In this document: one piece after another, positions 17,480 through 26,192 of the stretch | How positions within the stretch are numbered: position 1 is the stretch's first letter | Layout of the letters: every line of letters begins with the position of its first letter | Source of the DNA: Firmicutes bacterium ADurb.Bin080 | GTDB taxonomy: Bacteria > Bacillota > Clostridia > Christensenellales > DTU072 | NCBI GenBank assembly: GCA_002070965.1 | Contig: MWEH01000108.1 | Coordinates: forward strand, 1-60,703 | Direction: 5' to 3' | Length of the DNA stretch: 60,703 nucleotides | Notes under the pieces: generated by a model | What the model was told of the DNA's origin: nothing | Seen by the model: the letters and a program-made list of their open reading frames with translations, nothing else | Databases searched by the model: none | Program-made: the position numbers and the translations under genes

Positions 17480-18994
17480 ATGAAGTTTATTTTCTCAAGC
17501 AAAGGAATTGTATTAATCTCATTTTTGCTGATGATTAGTCTATTATCTGTAATGTTAGGCGTAATTTCGGAGAGTTCAAAAAAGACGCCCTTGGGGACAA
17601 TAACAGCTGAGAATTATGTTCCGGAGAGGCAAACCTTGTACGCGCTTGAGACACAAAATGAATTTAAAATTGGAATAAAGGAGTTTATATTAGATTTTTT
17701 AGGGTTGAAAGACCCCTCTTTAATTTCATCTGCTGGCGCAGAAAAACTACTTGATTGCTTTAGACGGGCTGGGATATCTGGAGAGAAAGCACTTAGTTTT
17801 TCTAATTTTCTACGAAATATTGTTGACCCGGATGAAGTTTTAGACCTTCAAAACGCTGATAATAAAGAAGATTTAAAGGGGATATTTGCACTACTAGCTT
17901 TTTTTTCAGATGTAGAAACAAGAATCGATGAACAATCTGGACAAGAGCTAAAGGTACTAATTTTTAACCCCGAAAAGTATATTATGAATATTTTTGATAC
18001 GAACATATATTCGGCGGGTTTTATCTCAATTACAAACAATACGATGCTAACTTATGATGAAATAGCAAAAATAATTTTTGAGGTGTTTTTTTCAGAGTCG
18101 TTGAGTACAGAAACTTCTATCGAAAGGGAAGATTTCGTTGCAATTTTTCAGACTTATATATACCTTGGATCTTTATTATCAGACTTTAAGCAAAACGGCG
18201 GAACTATGACACAAGCAAGATTAATTTCCGAATTAATTTTCCAGTCGGGAACCGAACTAAAAGAAATCATTGATGAAAATGGTATAGAGGAACTGATGAA
18301 TTTTATCGGCTTTGCTTCCCCATTTCCTTCCCTTGCAGATGATCCTAAATTTTTAGAATTAGTTGAGGGCACTGATTGGATCGAAGCAATAGAGAAGCTG
18401 GATGAGATAAGATCAGTTGTTCAAGACAACCAGAATACTGCCCGATTCATGATCACTTTGGCAGTTAATTCTATGATCGGAATCGAAAATATGGCGTTTG
18501 AGAGCCTTGCTCGCGCTCAAGCGGAGGAAACGGAAAATCCTCAGATTTACCTATATCTTAGTATGATATCTTTTTCAAGAACATTGAAACAAGCTTTAAA
18601 TATCGCCTATCAAGATAACTTGCTCATTAAGAATAATGAAGATTTAGCAAATAATTTAGCGCTTTTGCTTACTCGCGCTAGAGGCATCGATCAGCCATTC
18701 GGGAGCGAGGAGGAAGCAAACATTTATGAAGTTAATGCATTTAACGAGTTATTATTGTTTTTGGATACTGTCGAGGATGTATTTTCTGACTTTAGCGGCG
18801 TGAGTTCAATAGAAATGATTAATGATTTATCCCAAGAAAACGTTCTGATTCTAGAGAATTACTATTCAGTTTTTATTGATTACGATGATAAGTTTACGGA
18901 TAGTTTTAATAGTGTTATTAGTACAATTTTTGTTAATTCAGCTCTTAACCTGTATTTGCAGGCATATGAGTTGATGGTCGGAATTGAGGAGTGA
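17480..18994 (+). CDS. Membrane-anchored protein of unknown family, first gene of an ABC-FtsX operon
   Basis: I do not recognise a family. The 504-residue product has one N-terminal hydrophobic helix (about 9-29, VLISFLLMISLLSVMLGVIS) after a short positive start. That fits an uncleaved anchor or a signal peptide. About 470 hydrophilic, acidic and mostly helical residues follow, with no second membrane helix and almost no cysteine. The start is preceded by AAAGGA at a rather long gap. It lies ten bases upstream of a LolD/MacB-type ATPase and is co-oriented with an FtsX-type permease. It may be the extracytoplasmic partner of that transporter, in the place taken by MacA-like adaptors elsewhere, but shows no MacA (HlyD) motif. 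The role is inferred from context only. Confidence 0.7.
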   Translation: MKFIFSSKGIVLISFLLMISLLSVMLGVISESSKKTPLGTITAENYVPERQTLYALETQNEFKIGIKEFILDFLGLKDPSLISSAGAEKLLDCFRRAGISGEKALSFSNFLRNIVDPDEVLDLQNADNKEDLKGIFALLAFFSDVETRIDEQSGQELKVLIFNPEKYIMNIFDTNIYSAGFISITNNTMLTYDEIAKIIFEVFFSESLSTETSIEREDFVAIFQTYIYLGSLLSDFKQNGGTMTQARLISELIFQSGTELKEIIDENGIEELMNFIGFASPFPSLADDPKFLELVEGTDWIEAIEKLDEIRSVVQDNQNTARFMITLAVNSMIGIENMAFESLARAQAEETENPQIYLYLSMISFSRTLKQALNIAYQDNLLIKNNEDLANNLALLLTRARGIDQPFGSEEEANIYEVNAFNELLLFLDTVEDVFSDFSGVSSIEMINDLSQENVLILENYYSVFIDYDDKFTDSFNSVISTIFVNSALNLYLQAYELMVGIEE

Positions 18995-19004
18995 GAAATA
19001 AGGA

Positions 19005-19688
19005 ATGATTTTGTTAGAAGCAAAAAATATTGAAAAAAGTTTTGTCGAAAATATAAAGGTTTTAAGAGGGGTTTCTCTTACTGTGCAAAAGGGTGATTTC
19101 ATTTCTATAGAAGGTGCCTCTGGGTCGGGAAAGTCAACCTTACTAACAATTCTTGGAGGTATTGACCGCCCGGATTCTGGAGAAGTACTATTTTGTGGAG
19201 AAGATATTGCTAAAATGACGGAAAAGGAACTTGCCATATTAAGAAGAACTAAAATTGGGTTTGTTTTTCAGTTTTTTAATCTTGCCCCATATTTGACAGT
19301 ATTTGAAAATGTTTTGCTACCCATAATTCTAGATAAAAAGAAAGTCTCAGAATATGAAAACAAAGCTCTAGATTTACTTAAAGACCTCGGAATATATGAA
19401 TATAAAGATAGACTTCCCGCAGCGCTCTCCGGAGGAGAACAACAAAGAGTAGCTATTGCAAGAGGACTGATTTTCAGCCCTGATGTGATAATGCTTGATG
19501 AGCCTACAGGAAATCTAGATAGTGTTAACAGCGCGGGAATAATGGATCTATTGAAGAGAATTAATCTTGAATTAGGGACAACTATCATACAGGTTACACA
19601 CAGTAGAGAAAACGCAGAGTATGGGAATAGAAAAATAGTAATAAAAGATGGCATAATTCTAAATGGGAACGATGGGGTTGAAGGCTAA
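19005..19688 (+). CDS. ABC transporter ATPase, MacB/LolD type
   Basis: A 227-residue cytoplasmic ATPase with all motifs: Walker A GASGSGKST (about 37-45), Q-loop FVFQFFNL, signature LSGGEQQRVAIARG (about 140-153), Walker B VIMLDEPTGNLDS (about 161-173) and a switch His in QVTHS. The LDEPTGNLD form and length are typical of ATPases paired with FtsX-type mechanotransmission permeases (LolD, MacB, YknY). Such systems move lipoproteins, peptides or antibiotics, or drive extracytoplasmic work, rather than pumping ions. The downstream permease is its obvious partner. Confidence 0.93.
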   Translation: MILLEAKNIEKSFVENIKVLRGVSLTVQKGDFISIEGASGSGKSTLLTILGGIDRPDSGEVLFCGEDIAKMTEKELAILRRTKIGFVFQFFNLAPYLTVFENVLLPIILDKKKVSEYENKALDLLKDLGIYEYKDRLPAALSGGEQQRVAIARGLIFSPDVIMLDEPTGNLDSVNSAGIMDLLKRINLELGTTIIQVTHSRENAEYGNRKIVIKDGIILNGNDGVEG

Positions 19689-19818
19689 AATACATTTTAT
19701 AATACCTGGGATTCTTGAAGAGAAATGGATGATTAAATCAAACAACGATTTGCTTATTTTTACTGAGGATCAGATGATTAAAGCAAGAAAGAAATCGTCA
19801 ATGCGGAAGAGGGGCTGA
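19663..19818 (+). CDS. Small ORF bridging the ATPase and permease genes
   Basis: A 51-codon frame overlaps the last 26 bases of the ATPase gene in another phase and fills the gap up to two bases before the permease start. The predicted product is basic and hydrophilic and ends KKSSMRKRG. A second in-frame ATG is at 19672. No clear ribosome-binding site is seen. It may be a real small gene, a translation-coupling device that delivers ribosomes to the TTG start, or chance. Confidence 0.3.
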   Translation: MGTMGLKAKIHFIIPGILEEKWMIKSNNDLLIFTEDQMIKARKKSSMRKRG

Positions 19819-19820
19819 TA

Positions 19821-22343
19821 TTGAATATCCTTTTAAAAAACACTTTCAGAAGCGTTGAAAGCAACAGAGGTCAGGTTTTTGTTATAGTGCTTACAATAAT
19901 GATTGTAACTGCTATGATTTTTATTTCCTTTTCAATGTTTGACATCTTCTATAATTTAAATATGGCAGAATACGATAGAATAGCACAAGGGTCTGAAATG
20001 CTTCTTGGGGACAATCTAGGAAGCAATGAATTCTTTAGCGAGGCAAGGGTTCGAGGCCAGATAGATCCTGAGGATATAGAAAGTGCTTTCTATTTTGCTA
20101 AGTTCAATACAATTTTAAAGACCGATACAAATTCCATAACGGTACTTTTAGAGGCGACTGACTTAAGTTCGTATTTCGAAGAAAGACCTTTAAACTATGT
20201 CGGTAAATTTACTGAAACAACGCTTAATCCGGATATAGACTACCGACTTCTCGGAGGATATAACACGGTTATAGTTGGAGAAAGTTTTGCTGAGAAAAAT
20301 TCTTTAAGAGTGGGGCAGCTGGTTGAAGTTTATGTCCCTACATATAACAAGTATGTAAAAATGGTAGTTGAGTATATTGCTCTAAATGAAGGTATTTTTT
20401 CTTCTCCAGCTGACATGAACATCCTTGTAGATTTTTCAGGCATTGGAAATCAAGGCCAAGTAAACGCAGTATATTTGGATTTCAAATCTTCCGAACTTTA
20501 TGATAAGTATTACTCAATTTTTGAAGAAGAATTCCCTGCGATAAGACTCGGGGAGGGGAACAGTTATACTAAGGTAATTCAAATCGTTAAAAACAATACG
20601 ATGCTTCTTGTCGTGGGGCTTGTTTTCTTGGTCGCAACTATGATGTTGATACTGGTTACATCGTATTTGATTGTAGCAAGAAATAGAGTCGCTGAAATGA
20701 CAATATTTAAGGCAGCTGGGGCAACTCCAGGGCAAGTCATCCTTATAATGAGTTTAGAAGTGCTTTTGTATGCTTTTTGCGGGGGCCTACTTGGGCTTTT
20801 GTTAGGAAGAGCCGCCATGGGTCTTGCTGCATATGTTTTAATTCCATTAGTTCACCAAACTGTAAATTATGCTTTTTGGAAGTACATCGCGGCTTTTGCA
20901 ATCTCTCTTATTGTAAGTTACATAGGAGCTATTTTCCCAATAATCTCAGTTGCGAAGAAAAGCATTAGACAGTTAACTTCCATTTCAAATAAATTTGCAA
21001 AGGATGTTAAGTTGCCTCTCTTCATAATAAGCTCAGTAGCTTTAGTGGGTCTTACAGTTGCTTATTCTATTATGAAAGATATATATCTCTTGATTATTGC
21101 CCCTCTTTTAGTAATAGCTTTAATTTTATGGCTATATTCAGCGACTTCTTATGTGATAAGATTCTTTAGTTTCTTAGGAAGAAAGGTATCCGGAACAGGA
21201 TTGTTATATATGGCCGGATTGAGCATCAAGAGGAACAAAGCGATTCGGACAGTAATTTTAATGATTTCGGTAATCACTGTTTTTACATTCTTGGTTTTTC
21301 AAGTCCTAGATATAGTGAATTATGCTGTCGTTCCATTTCGTTCAAGGTATAAGGCAGACTTTATTGTAGTAAATACTGAGAGAGATAATACAGCGCAAGA
21401 GCAAATGAAAGAAAAGATTGATGCTGTTAACGGAGTTCAGACTTCCGGATATTTCAATTCAGTAAAATTTATTGTTCCCGGGACTGAAAAAAAGGAATGG
21501 ACTGTTTATGGGGTTGATAGATTTGATACTTTAAAAATGTGCGCGGATATAGACGATTCAGATATTTTGGATCTTTGGGAAACTAACGAAAATGCGATAG
21601 TGCTTTCCAATGATATGTTGATTCGACTGGATCTTGATATTGGAGATACTCTTAGGGCAAATCCTATTAGAACCGATTATGATGAAGTAAGCTATGAATT
21701 TATTGTTGTTGGAGTGGATTATACTATAACAGAATATGATAGAATCGGATATTGTAGGTATAATCAAATTGACCATATGAGCCAAGAAACGGTTTTTTTA
21801 GTCAAAGCAGAGGAAGGAACCTCCGAAGGAAACACATTTGTGACTCTAAGGTCAGAGATTGAAGATTTTTCTTTGAAAAACTGTTATTCATTAACTTATA
21901 AAGAATGGGCACTGGCAAAGCACGAGAATCTTAGCGGAGTTAGTTTACTTATTCAAATTTTGCAAATTGTTTTCTACTTTGTAGGAATTGTAGGTATACT
22001 TAATTTATCCATTGTTACTGGGTATGACAGAAGAAATGAAATGAAATTATATAAGATTTCAGGAATGTCTAATTCCGATAATGTCCACTTTTCTTTTTTT
22101 GAGGGACTCGTAATTGCTATTTCGGGAAGCAGTTTAGGCTTTATCATTAGCTATGTTGTTAACTTAATTCTTCCGGCTTTTGCCTCAGTAATTGACAAAT
22201 ATATTAGTGTAAACTATTTGCCATATAGCCTTTTACTAATTTTTGGCGTTAGTTTTGTGATGTTTTCGGGAGTCTGGACTCTAATCGGGGCCATTAATCG
22301 TAAAAGGAAAATAACAAGTATCAATGAAAGAATTTTAGAATAG
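19821..22343 (+). CDS. FtsX/MacB-type ABC transporter permease, duplicated-domain form
   Basis: An 840-residue integral membrane protein. The first helix is at about 17-40. A large extracytoplasmic domain (about 45-250) follows, then a helix cluster at about 255-440 with an FtsX core containing FKAAGATPGQV. A helix at about 475-498 leads to a second extracytoplasmic domain (about 500-705) and three C-terminal helices. Two FtsX units in one chain resemble long permeases of Gram-positive bacteria. The start is TTG 19821 with AGAGGGG six bases upstream; no ATG is available in frame after the upstream stop, and MNILLKNTFRS is a typical family start. It works with the ATPase encoded just upstream. 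Confidence 0.9.
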   Translation: MNILLKNTFRSVESNRGQVFVIVLTIMIVTAMIFISFSMFDIFYNLNMAEYDRIAQGSEMLLGDNLGSNEFFSEARVRGQIDPEDIESAFYFAKFNTILKTDTNSITVLLEATDLSSYFEERPLNYVGKFTETTLNPDIDYRLLGGYNTVIVGESFAEKNSLRVGQLVEVYVPTYNKYVKMVVEYIALNEGIFSSPADMNILVDFSGIGNQGQVNAVYLDFKSSELYDKYYSIFEEEFPAIRLGEGNSYTKVIQIVKNNTMLLVVGLVFLVATMMLILVTSYLIVARNRVAEMTIFKAAGATPGQVILIMSLEVLLYAFCGGLLGLLLGRAAMGLAAYVLIPLVHQTVNYAFWKYIAAFAISLIVSYIGAIFPIISVAKKSIRQLTSISNKFAKDVKLPLFIISSVALVGLTVAYSIMKDIYLLIIAPLLVIALILWLYSATSYVIRFFSFLGRKVSGTGLLYMAGLSIKRNKAIRTVILMISVITVFTFLVFQVLDIVNYAVVPFRSRYKADFIVVNTERDNTAQEQMKEKIDAVNGVQTSGYFNSVKFIVPGTEKKEWTVYGVDRFDTLKMCADIDDSDILDLWETNENAIVLSNDMLIRLDLDIGDTLRANPIRTDYDEVSYEFIVVGVDYTITEYDRIGYCRYNQIDHMSQETVFLVKAEEGTSEGNTFVTLRSEIEDFSLKNCYSLTYKEWALAKHENLSGVSLLIQILQIVFYFVGIVGILNLSIVTGYDRRNEMKLYKISGMSNSDNVHFSFFEGLVIAISGSSLGFIISYVVNLILPAFASVIDKYISVNYLPYSLLLIFGVSFVMFSGVWTLIGAINRKRKITSINERILE

Positions 22344-22470
22344 ATTACTTGATAATTAATATTTACAGTATTTTAGTTTAGATATTTATGCAAAGTTTTG
22401 TTTATATAAATTATTCTAATAGAAACCCTCGGAATGATGTTCAGGACAGATTCTTTAAAGGCATCTTATG

Positions 22471-22499
22471 TTGAGTAAAAAATTAGAATATGATAACAT
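22471..22499 (+). promoter_or_regulatory. Probable promoter of the acyltransferase gene
   Basis: TTGAGT at 22471-22476 and TAACAT at 22494-22499, spacer 17, with an extended -10 TG at 22491-22492. Confidence 0.4.
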
Positions 22500-22585
22500 T
22501 GTCTTACGATAGGGTATCGAAAGGGGAAATTCATACTCAAAAATTCCTCCCTCAAACGAAATAGAAAAATTAGTCGGGTGTAAAA

Positions 22586-23890
22586 ATGGGGAAACAAAAA
22601 TCTATTGAAAAACAACAAAAGACAGATTCGAATATATCTTCAAAACAATCAAATCGTAGGACTAGACCTAAATATAAAATTCCTACAAAGTTTTCGTATG
22701 GTTTCTGGCGTATATTCCTTACAGTTTGGGCAAGATTGTTAAATATTTCGCCTGACAAAGAATCAATTATTCAAATGAATAATATTGAAGGCCCAGTACT
22801 AGCTCTTGGTGCCCACGTAAATGGCATTGATTTTGCAGGTATGATGGCAACTCTTAAGAATAAACGTATTGCTTTTGTTGTTTCTGCAAGCCTATTTTAT
22901 GAAAAGTTTATATCTGGGTTTGTTAGGTTTTTAGGAAACATCATACCAAAGAAGCAGTTTTCTGCGGATTTTGAGTGTATTAAAGCTATGAAATTTTTTA
23001 TCGATAACGGGATAAGTATTGGCATATATCCGGAGGGCAGAGTTTCTATTGATGGGAAATCCGGGGATGTAGCAGATTCAACGATTAAGTTAATAAAATA
23101 CTTGGGAGTTCCCGTAGTGTTTTCATATACTCCAGGAGGATATTTGCAGAGACCTAGATATGCAAATAAAATGCGGAAGGGAAATAGATTGTATTCCTAT
23201 TCGAAACTTATCTTGAGCAAAGAGCAAGTCCAACAAATGGAAATATCAGAAATCAGAGAAGTTGTCAGAGAAGCATTTTGCTATAATGAGATGGAATATC
23301 AAGAGAAGCATCAACTTTCATTTATTCCCAAATCTCGAAAGGTTTCACTGACTTATGGACTAGACTTTTTGTTGCACCAGTGTCCTAAATGCCTTGCTGA
23401 ATGTTCGATGGATGCAACCTCTGGGCCAGAAATGAGATGTAAGAAATGTGGCAATACCATATCCATTGATTCCTTCGGGCATATTTCTCCCGTTAAAGAT
23501 GGAGACCTTTGTTATGATCGCATAGATAAATGGTATGCTTTTCAGAGGGAATCCTTGTTGAAGAAAATAGAAGATTCTGAGAATTATTCTAGATCGACAA
23601 AGGTAGACTTATTAATAAACGATGAATCGAAATTCGCTTTTGAAAAAGTTGATTCAGGGATACTTACTATTGATAAAAATGGTTTTTGTTTTGAAGGAGA
23701 TGTTTTTCAAGGGTTGACTATAAGTATAAAGGAATCACCATATATAACAGTTCGATTAGGAAAACATATTGATTTTTTTGTGGACTACAGGATATACCGA
23801 TTTATTTTTGAGGAAAAGGGAGAGCCAGCAGGTTTTAATCTAGCAGCAGAACTCTTACATAAGAAATATCATAGAATCGAAAAACTCTAA
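22586..23890 (+). CDS. PlsC-like acyltransferase with C-terminal zinc ribbon
   Basis: A 434-residue protein. The N-terminal half (about 70-230) looks like a glycerolipid acyltransferase: HVNGID (about 75-80) is the HX4D catalytic motif, IYPEGRVS (about 148-155) matches the EGTRS-type substrate motif, and GVPVVFSYTPGG follows. After about residue 265 comes CPKC with a later CKKCGN, a four-cysteine zinc ribbon, and then about 140 residues of unknown fold. Ordinary PlsC is about 200-250 residues, so roughly half of this protein is an unexplained addition. There is no strong hydrophobic anchor, only an amphipathic stretch near 35-55. It probably acylates a lysophospholipid or related alcohol at the inner membrane face. 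The ribosome-binding site is weak. Confidence 0.75.
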   Translation: MGKQKSIEKQQKTDSNISSKQSNRRTRPKYKIPTKFSYGFWRIFLTVWARLLNISPDKESIIQMNNIEGPVLALGAHVNGIDFAGMMATLKNKRIAFVVSASLFYEKFISGFVRFLGNIIPKKQFSADFECIKAMKFFIDNGISIGIYPEGRVSIDGKSGDVADSTIKLIKYLGVPVVFSYTPGGYLQRPRYANKMRKGNRLYSYSKLILSKEQVQQMEISEIREVVREAFCYNEMEYQEKHQLSFIPKSRKVSLTYGLDFLLHQCPKCLAECSMDATSGPEMRCKKCGNTISIDSFGHISPVKDGDLCYDRIDKWYAFQRESLLKKIEDSENYSRSTKVDLLINDESKFAFEKVDSGILTIDKNGFCFEGDVFQGLTISIKESPYITVRLGKHIDFFVDYRIYRFIFEEKGEPAGFNLAAELLHKKYHRIEKL

Positions 23891-23905
23891 CATTAAATCT
23901 TCTCC

Positions 23906-23936
23906 CATTCTAAGGAATGCTCTTTCTTTTTTATAT
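23906..23936 (+). terminator. Weak terminator after the acyltransferase gene
   Basis: The five-base stem CATTC (23906-23910) pairs with GAATG (23915-23919) over the loop TAAG, and a T-rich run follows. It is short, so termination is uncertain. Confidence 0.35.
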
Positions 23937-24028
23937 AAATACTAAGATTAAATCTATTTTGAGACCTAGAAGAGATTGTTTGAACAAATCAGTAGTTAAA
24001 TGATATTTGGACTAAAATGCTCTAATTA

Positions 24029-24057
24029 TTGCGGTTAGGGGTGCCATATGCTAGAAT
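24029..24057 (+). promoter_or_regulatory. Promoter of tyrS
   Basis: TTGCGG at 24029-24034 and TAGAAT at 24052-24057, spacer 17, with an extended -10 TG at 24049-24050. The leader to the ATG would be about 33 bases, too short for a T-box. Confidence 0.65.
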
Positions 24058-24096
24058 TGGTCTTATACTGATATAAATGTGCTCCCGGAGGGATTA

Positions 24097-25332
24097 ATGA
24101 AAAATAATGTTTTTGATGTTTTGAGAGAAAGGGGTTTTATTAAACAAACTGTTTTCGAGGATGATCTTTACGAATATTTGGGAAAAGGAAGTGTTCCTTT
24201 TTATGTGGGGTTTGATCCAACCGCAGATAGTTTGCATGTGGGACACTTTTTAGTTTTAATGGCAATGAGTCATATGCAACTAGCTGGACATAAACCTATA
24301 GTGTTAATAGGCGGGGGAACCGCAATGGTTGGTGACCCTTCTGGAAGAACGGATATGCGTTCAATTATGACGAAAGAAACGATAGATAATAACGTTGAAT
24401 GTTTTAAAAAGCAAATGTCAAGGTTTTTTACTTTTGAAGGTCCAAACGCAGCTATCATAGAGAATAATGCCGATTGGCTTTTAAATCTGAATTACATAGA
24501 TTTTTTGAGAGAGGTAGGATCACAGTTTACTGTAAACAGAATGCTTTCCGCGGAGTGTTTTAAGTCTAGAATGGAAAAAGGGCTTTCTTTTCTAGAATTT
24601 AATTATATGCTGATGCAATCCTATGACTTTTTAGTTCTGTTCAAGAAGTATGGGTGCCGTTTACAATGTGGCGGAGATGATCAATGGTCAAACATTCTTG
24701 CGGGGGCTGATTTAATAAGAAGAAAGGAACAAGAACCCGCTTTCGCTTTAACTTTCTCACTTTTATTGACCTCTGAAGGAAAGAAAATGGGAAAAACGAT
24801 GAAGGGAGCTCTTTGGCTAGACTCAAAAAAAACATCCCCTTACGAGTTTTTCCAATACTTTAGAAATATAGATGACAACGATGTAAGGAATTGTATGATG
24901 TTTCTTACTTATTTATCTGTAGATGAGATTGATAAGTTAACTTCTTGTTATACCGAAAAAGAGGGAATTAGGCTCTTTTCTAAAGAAATAAATAAAGCAA
25001 AAGAAATATTAGCTTTCGAAGTGACTAGAATTGTTCATGGAATTGAAGAAGCAAATAAAGCTCAGGAATTGTCAAGGGCGGCTTTTTCGGGTGATGGTGA
25101 AATGCCACAGAAAACAATCCCCCCAGGCATAAAAAATATAGTTGAAATAATTGTAGCGCTAGATCTTGCCCCAAGCCGTAGCGAGGCAAAAAGATTAATT
25201 CAAGGATCTGGGATAAGAATAGGAGAAGAACTAATTGAATCATTTGACTATTGCATTGATGCGCAAAAGGAAGAAAATGGTTTTGTTATCCATAAGGGAA
25301 AGAAAATCCATATTTTTGTTTCTGTTCAATGA
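24097..25332 (+). CDS. tyrS: Tyrosyl-tRNA synthetase
   Basis: A 411-residue class I synthetase that charges tRNA-Tyr. ATG 24097 is chosen because CGGAGGG lies just upstream; the GTG at 24079 precedes that site. FDPTADSLHVGH (39-50) is the HIGH region. GGDDQW carries the tyrosine/tRNA contact. KMGKT (about 230) is the KMSKS loop in the form usual for bacterial TyrRS. An S4 RNA-binding domain (about 345-411, APSRSEAKRLIQGSGIRI) ends the protein. It is transcribed alone. Confidence 0.96.
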   Translation: MKNNVFDVLRERGFIKQTVFEDDLYEYLGKGSVPFYVGFDPTADSLHVGHFLVLMAMSHMQLAGHKPIVLIGGGTAMVGDPSGRTDMRSIMTKETIDNNVECFKKQMSRFFTFEGPNAAIIENNADWLLNLNYIDFLREVGSQFTVNRMLSAECFKSRMEKGLSFLEFNYMLMQSYDFLVLFKKYGCRLQCGGDDQWSNILAGADLIRRKEQEPAFALTFSLLLTSEGKKMGKTMKGALWLDSKKTSPYEFFQYFRNIDDNDVRNCMMFLTYLSVDEIDKLTSCYTEKEGIRLFSKEINKAKEILAFEVTRIVHGIEEANKAQELSRAAFSGDGEMPQKTIPPGIKNIVEIIVALDLAPSRSEAKRLIQGSGIRIGEELIESFDYCIDAQKEENGFVIHKGKKIHIFVSVQ

Positions 25333-25523
25333 AGGAATATATTCTACTATTCAATTTTTATTCTGTTCTTATGTTTTAACTTGAAGAAGTTTAAAGTGTT
25401 TATACTATATTTAACGCCCATATAAGATCGATTTGAAGGTTAGTCTTATAGATATTGAAGAGTTATCCCTAACTTAAGTATTTTACACGGACATGAAAAT
25501 ATTCAGATATTAATGGAGAAAAA

Positions 25524-26192
25524 ATGAGGTCTTTTTTAACTATTGAAAAAGAGTGTACTCACGAAACAATTGTAAAGAAAAGTCGGTTTATTTGTTCGCT
25601 AAAGCCAATATGTGAATTGAAAGAGGGAATTATTTTTTTAAAAGAAGTCAAAAAAAAATATGCAGATGCAACACATAATTGTTATTCAATTCTAGGATTA
25701 CCTGAATCAAACGAAGAAAAAACGTCGGATGACGGAGAGCCAGCTGGAACTGGGGGCTTGCCAATAAAGAATATTCTTGTACAAAATGAACTTAGAGGAA
25801 TAGCATGTATAGTGACGCGATATTTTGGCGGTATCAAACTAGGCGCCTCAGGATTAAGTTCTGCGTATGCAAATAGTGTAGTTGAAAGTCTTGCTCGGGT
25901 TAGCGTTGTCGAAATGATTTGGTCGGAAATTTTTGATGTAATTCTTTCGTATAGTGAAGCCATAGAGGCGACAAACCGCTTGCAAAAAGAAAAAATTGTT
26001 TGCTTAGGTTCACAATATTTTGAGAAAGTAAAAGTCAAATTTGGTATACCTTCTGAGAAAAAAGATGTATTCTATAGAATAATGGAAGACATTACTTCTG
26101 GAAAAGTAAATATGGAGATATGCTCGAAACAATATCTCGGATATAGGAGAGAAATAAATGAAAGTGACTTTATCAAAAAATCCCAAAAATAA
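25524..26192 (+). CDS. yigZ: YigZ/IMPACT family protein (UPF0029)
   Basis: A 222-residue cytoplasmic protein. The N-terminal IMPACT domain shows NCYSILG, SDDGEPAGTGGLP (about 71-83) and VTRYFGGIKLGASGL (about 97-112), the strongest family motifs. A C-terminal ferredoxin-like domain (DUF1949 type) follows. The bacterial function is not settled; eukaryotic IMPACT acts in translational control. A GGAG site precedes the ATG. The 3' end overlaps the start of ilvE by 35 bases in another frame, so the pair is co-transcribed. Confidence 0.9.
   Translation: MRSFLTIEKECTHETIVKKSRFICSLKPICELKEGIIFLKEVKKKYADATHNCYSILGLPESNEEKTSDDGEPAGTGGLPIKNILVQNELRGIACIVTRYFGGIKLGASGLSSAYANSVVESLARVSVVEMIWSEIFDVILSYSEAIEATNRLQKEKIVCLGSQYFEKVKVKFGIPSEKKDVFYRIMEDITSGKVNMEICSKQYLGYRREINESDFIKKSQK

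Noticed and set aside
23891-24096. T-box riboswitch upstream of tyrS
   Set aside because: No GGTGG-ACCGCG-like sequence or terminator is present, and the likely promoter leaves a leader of only about 33 bases.
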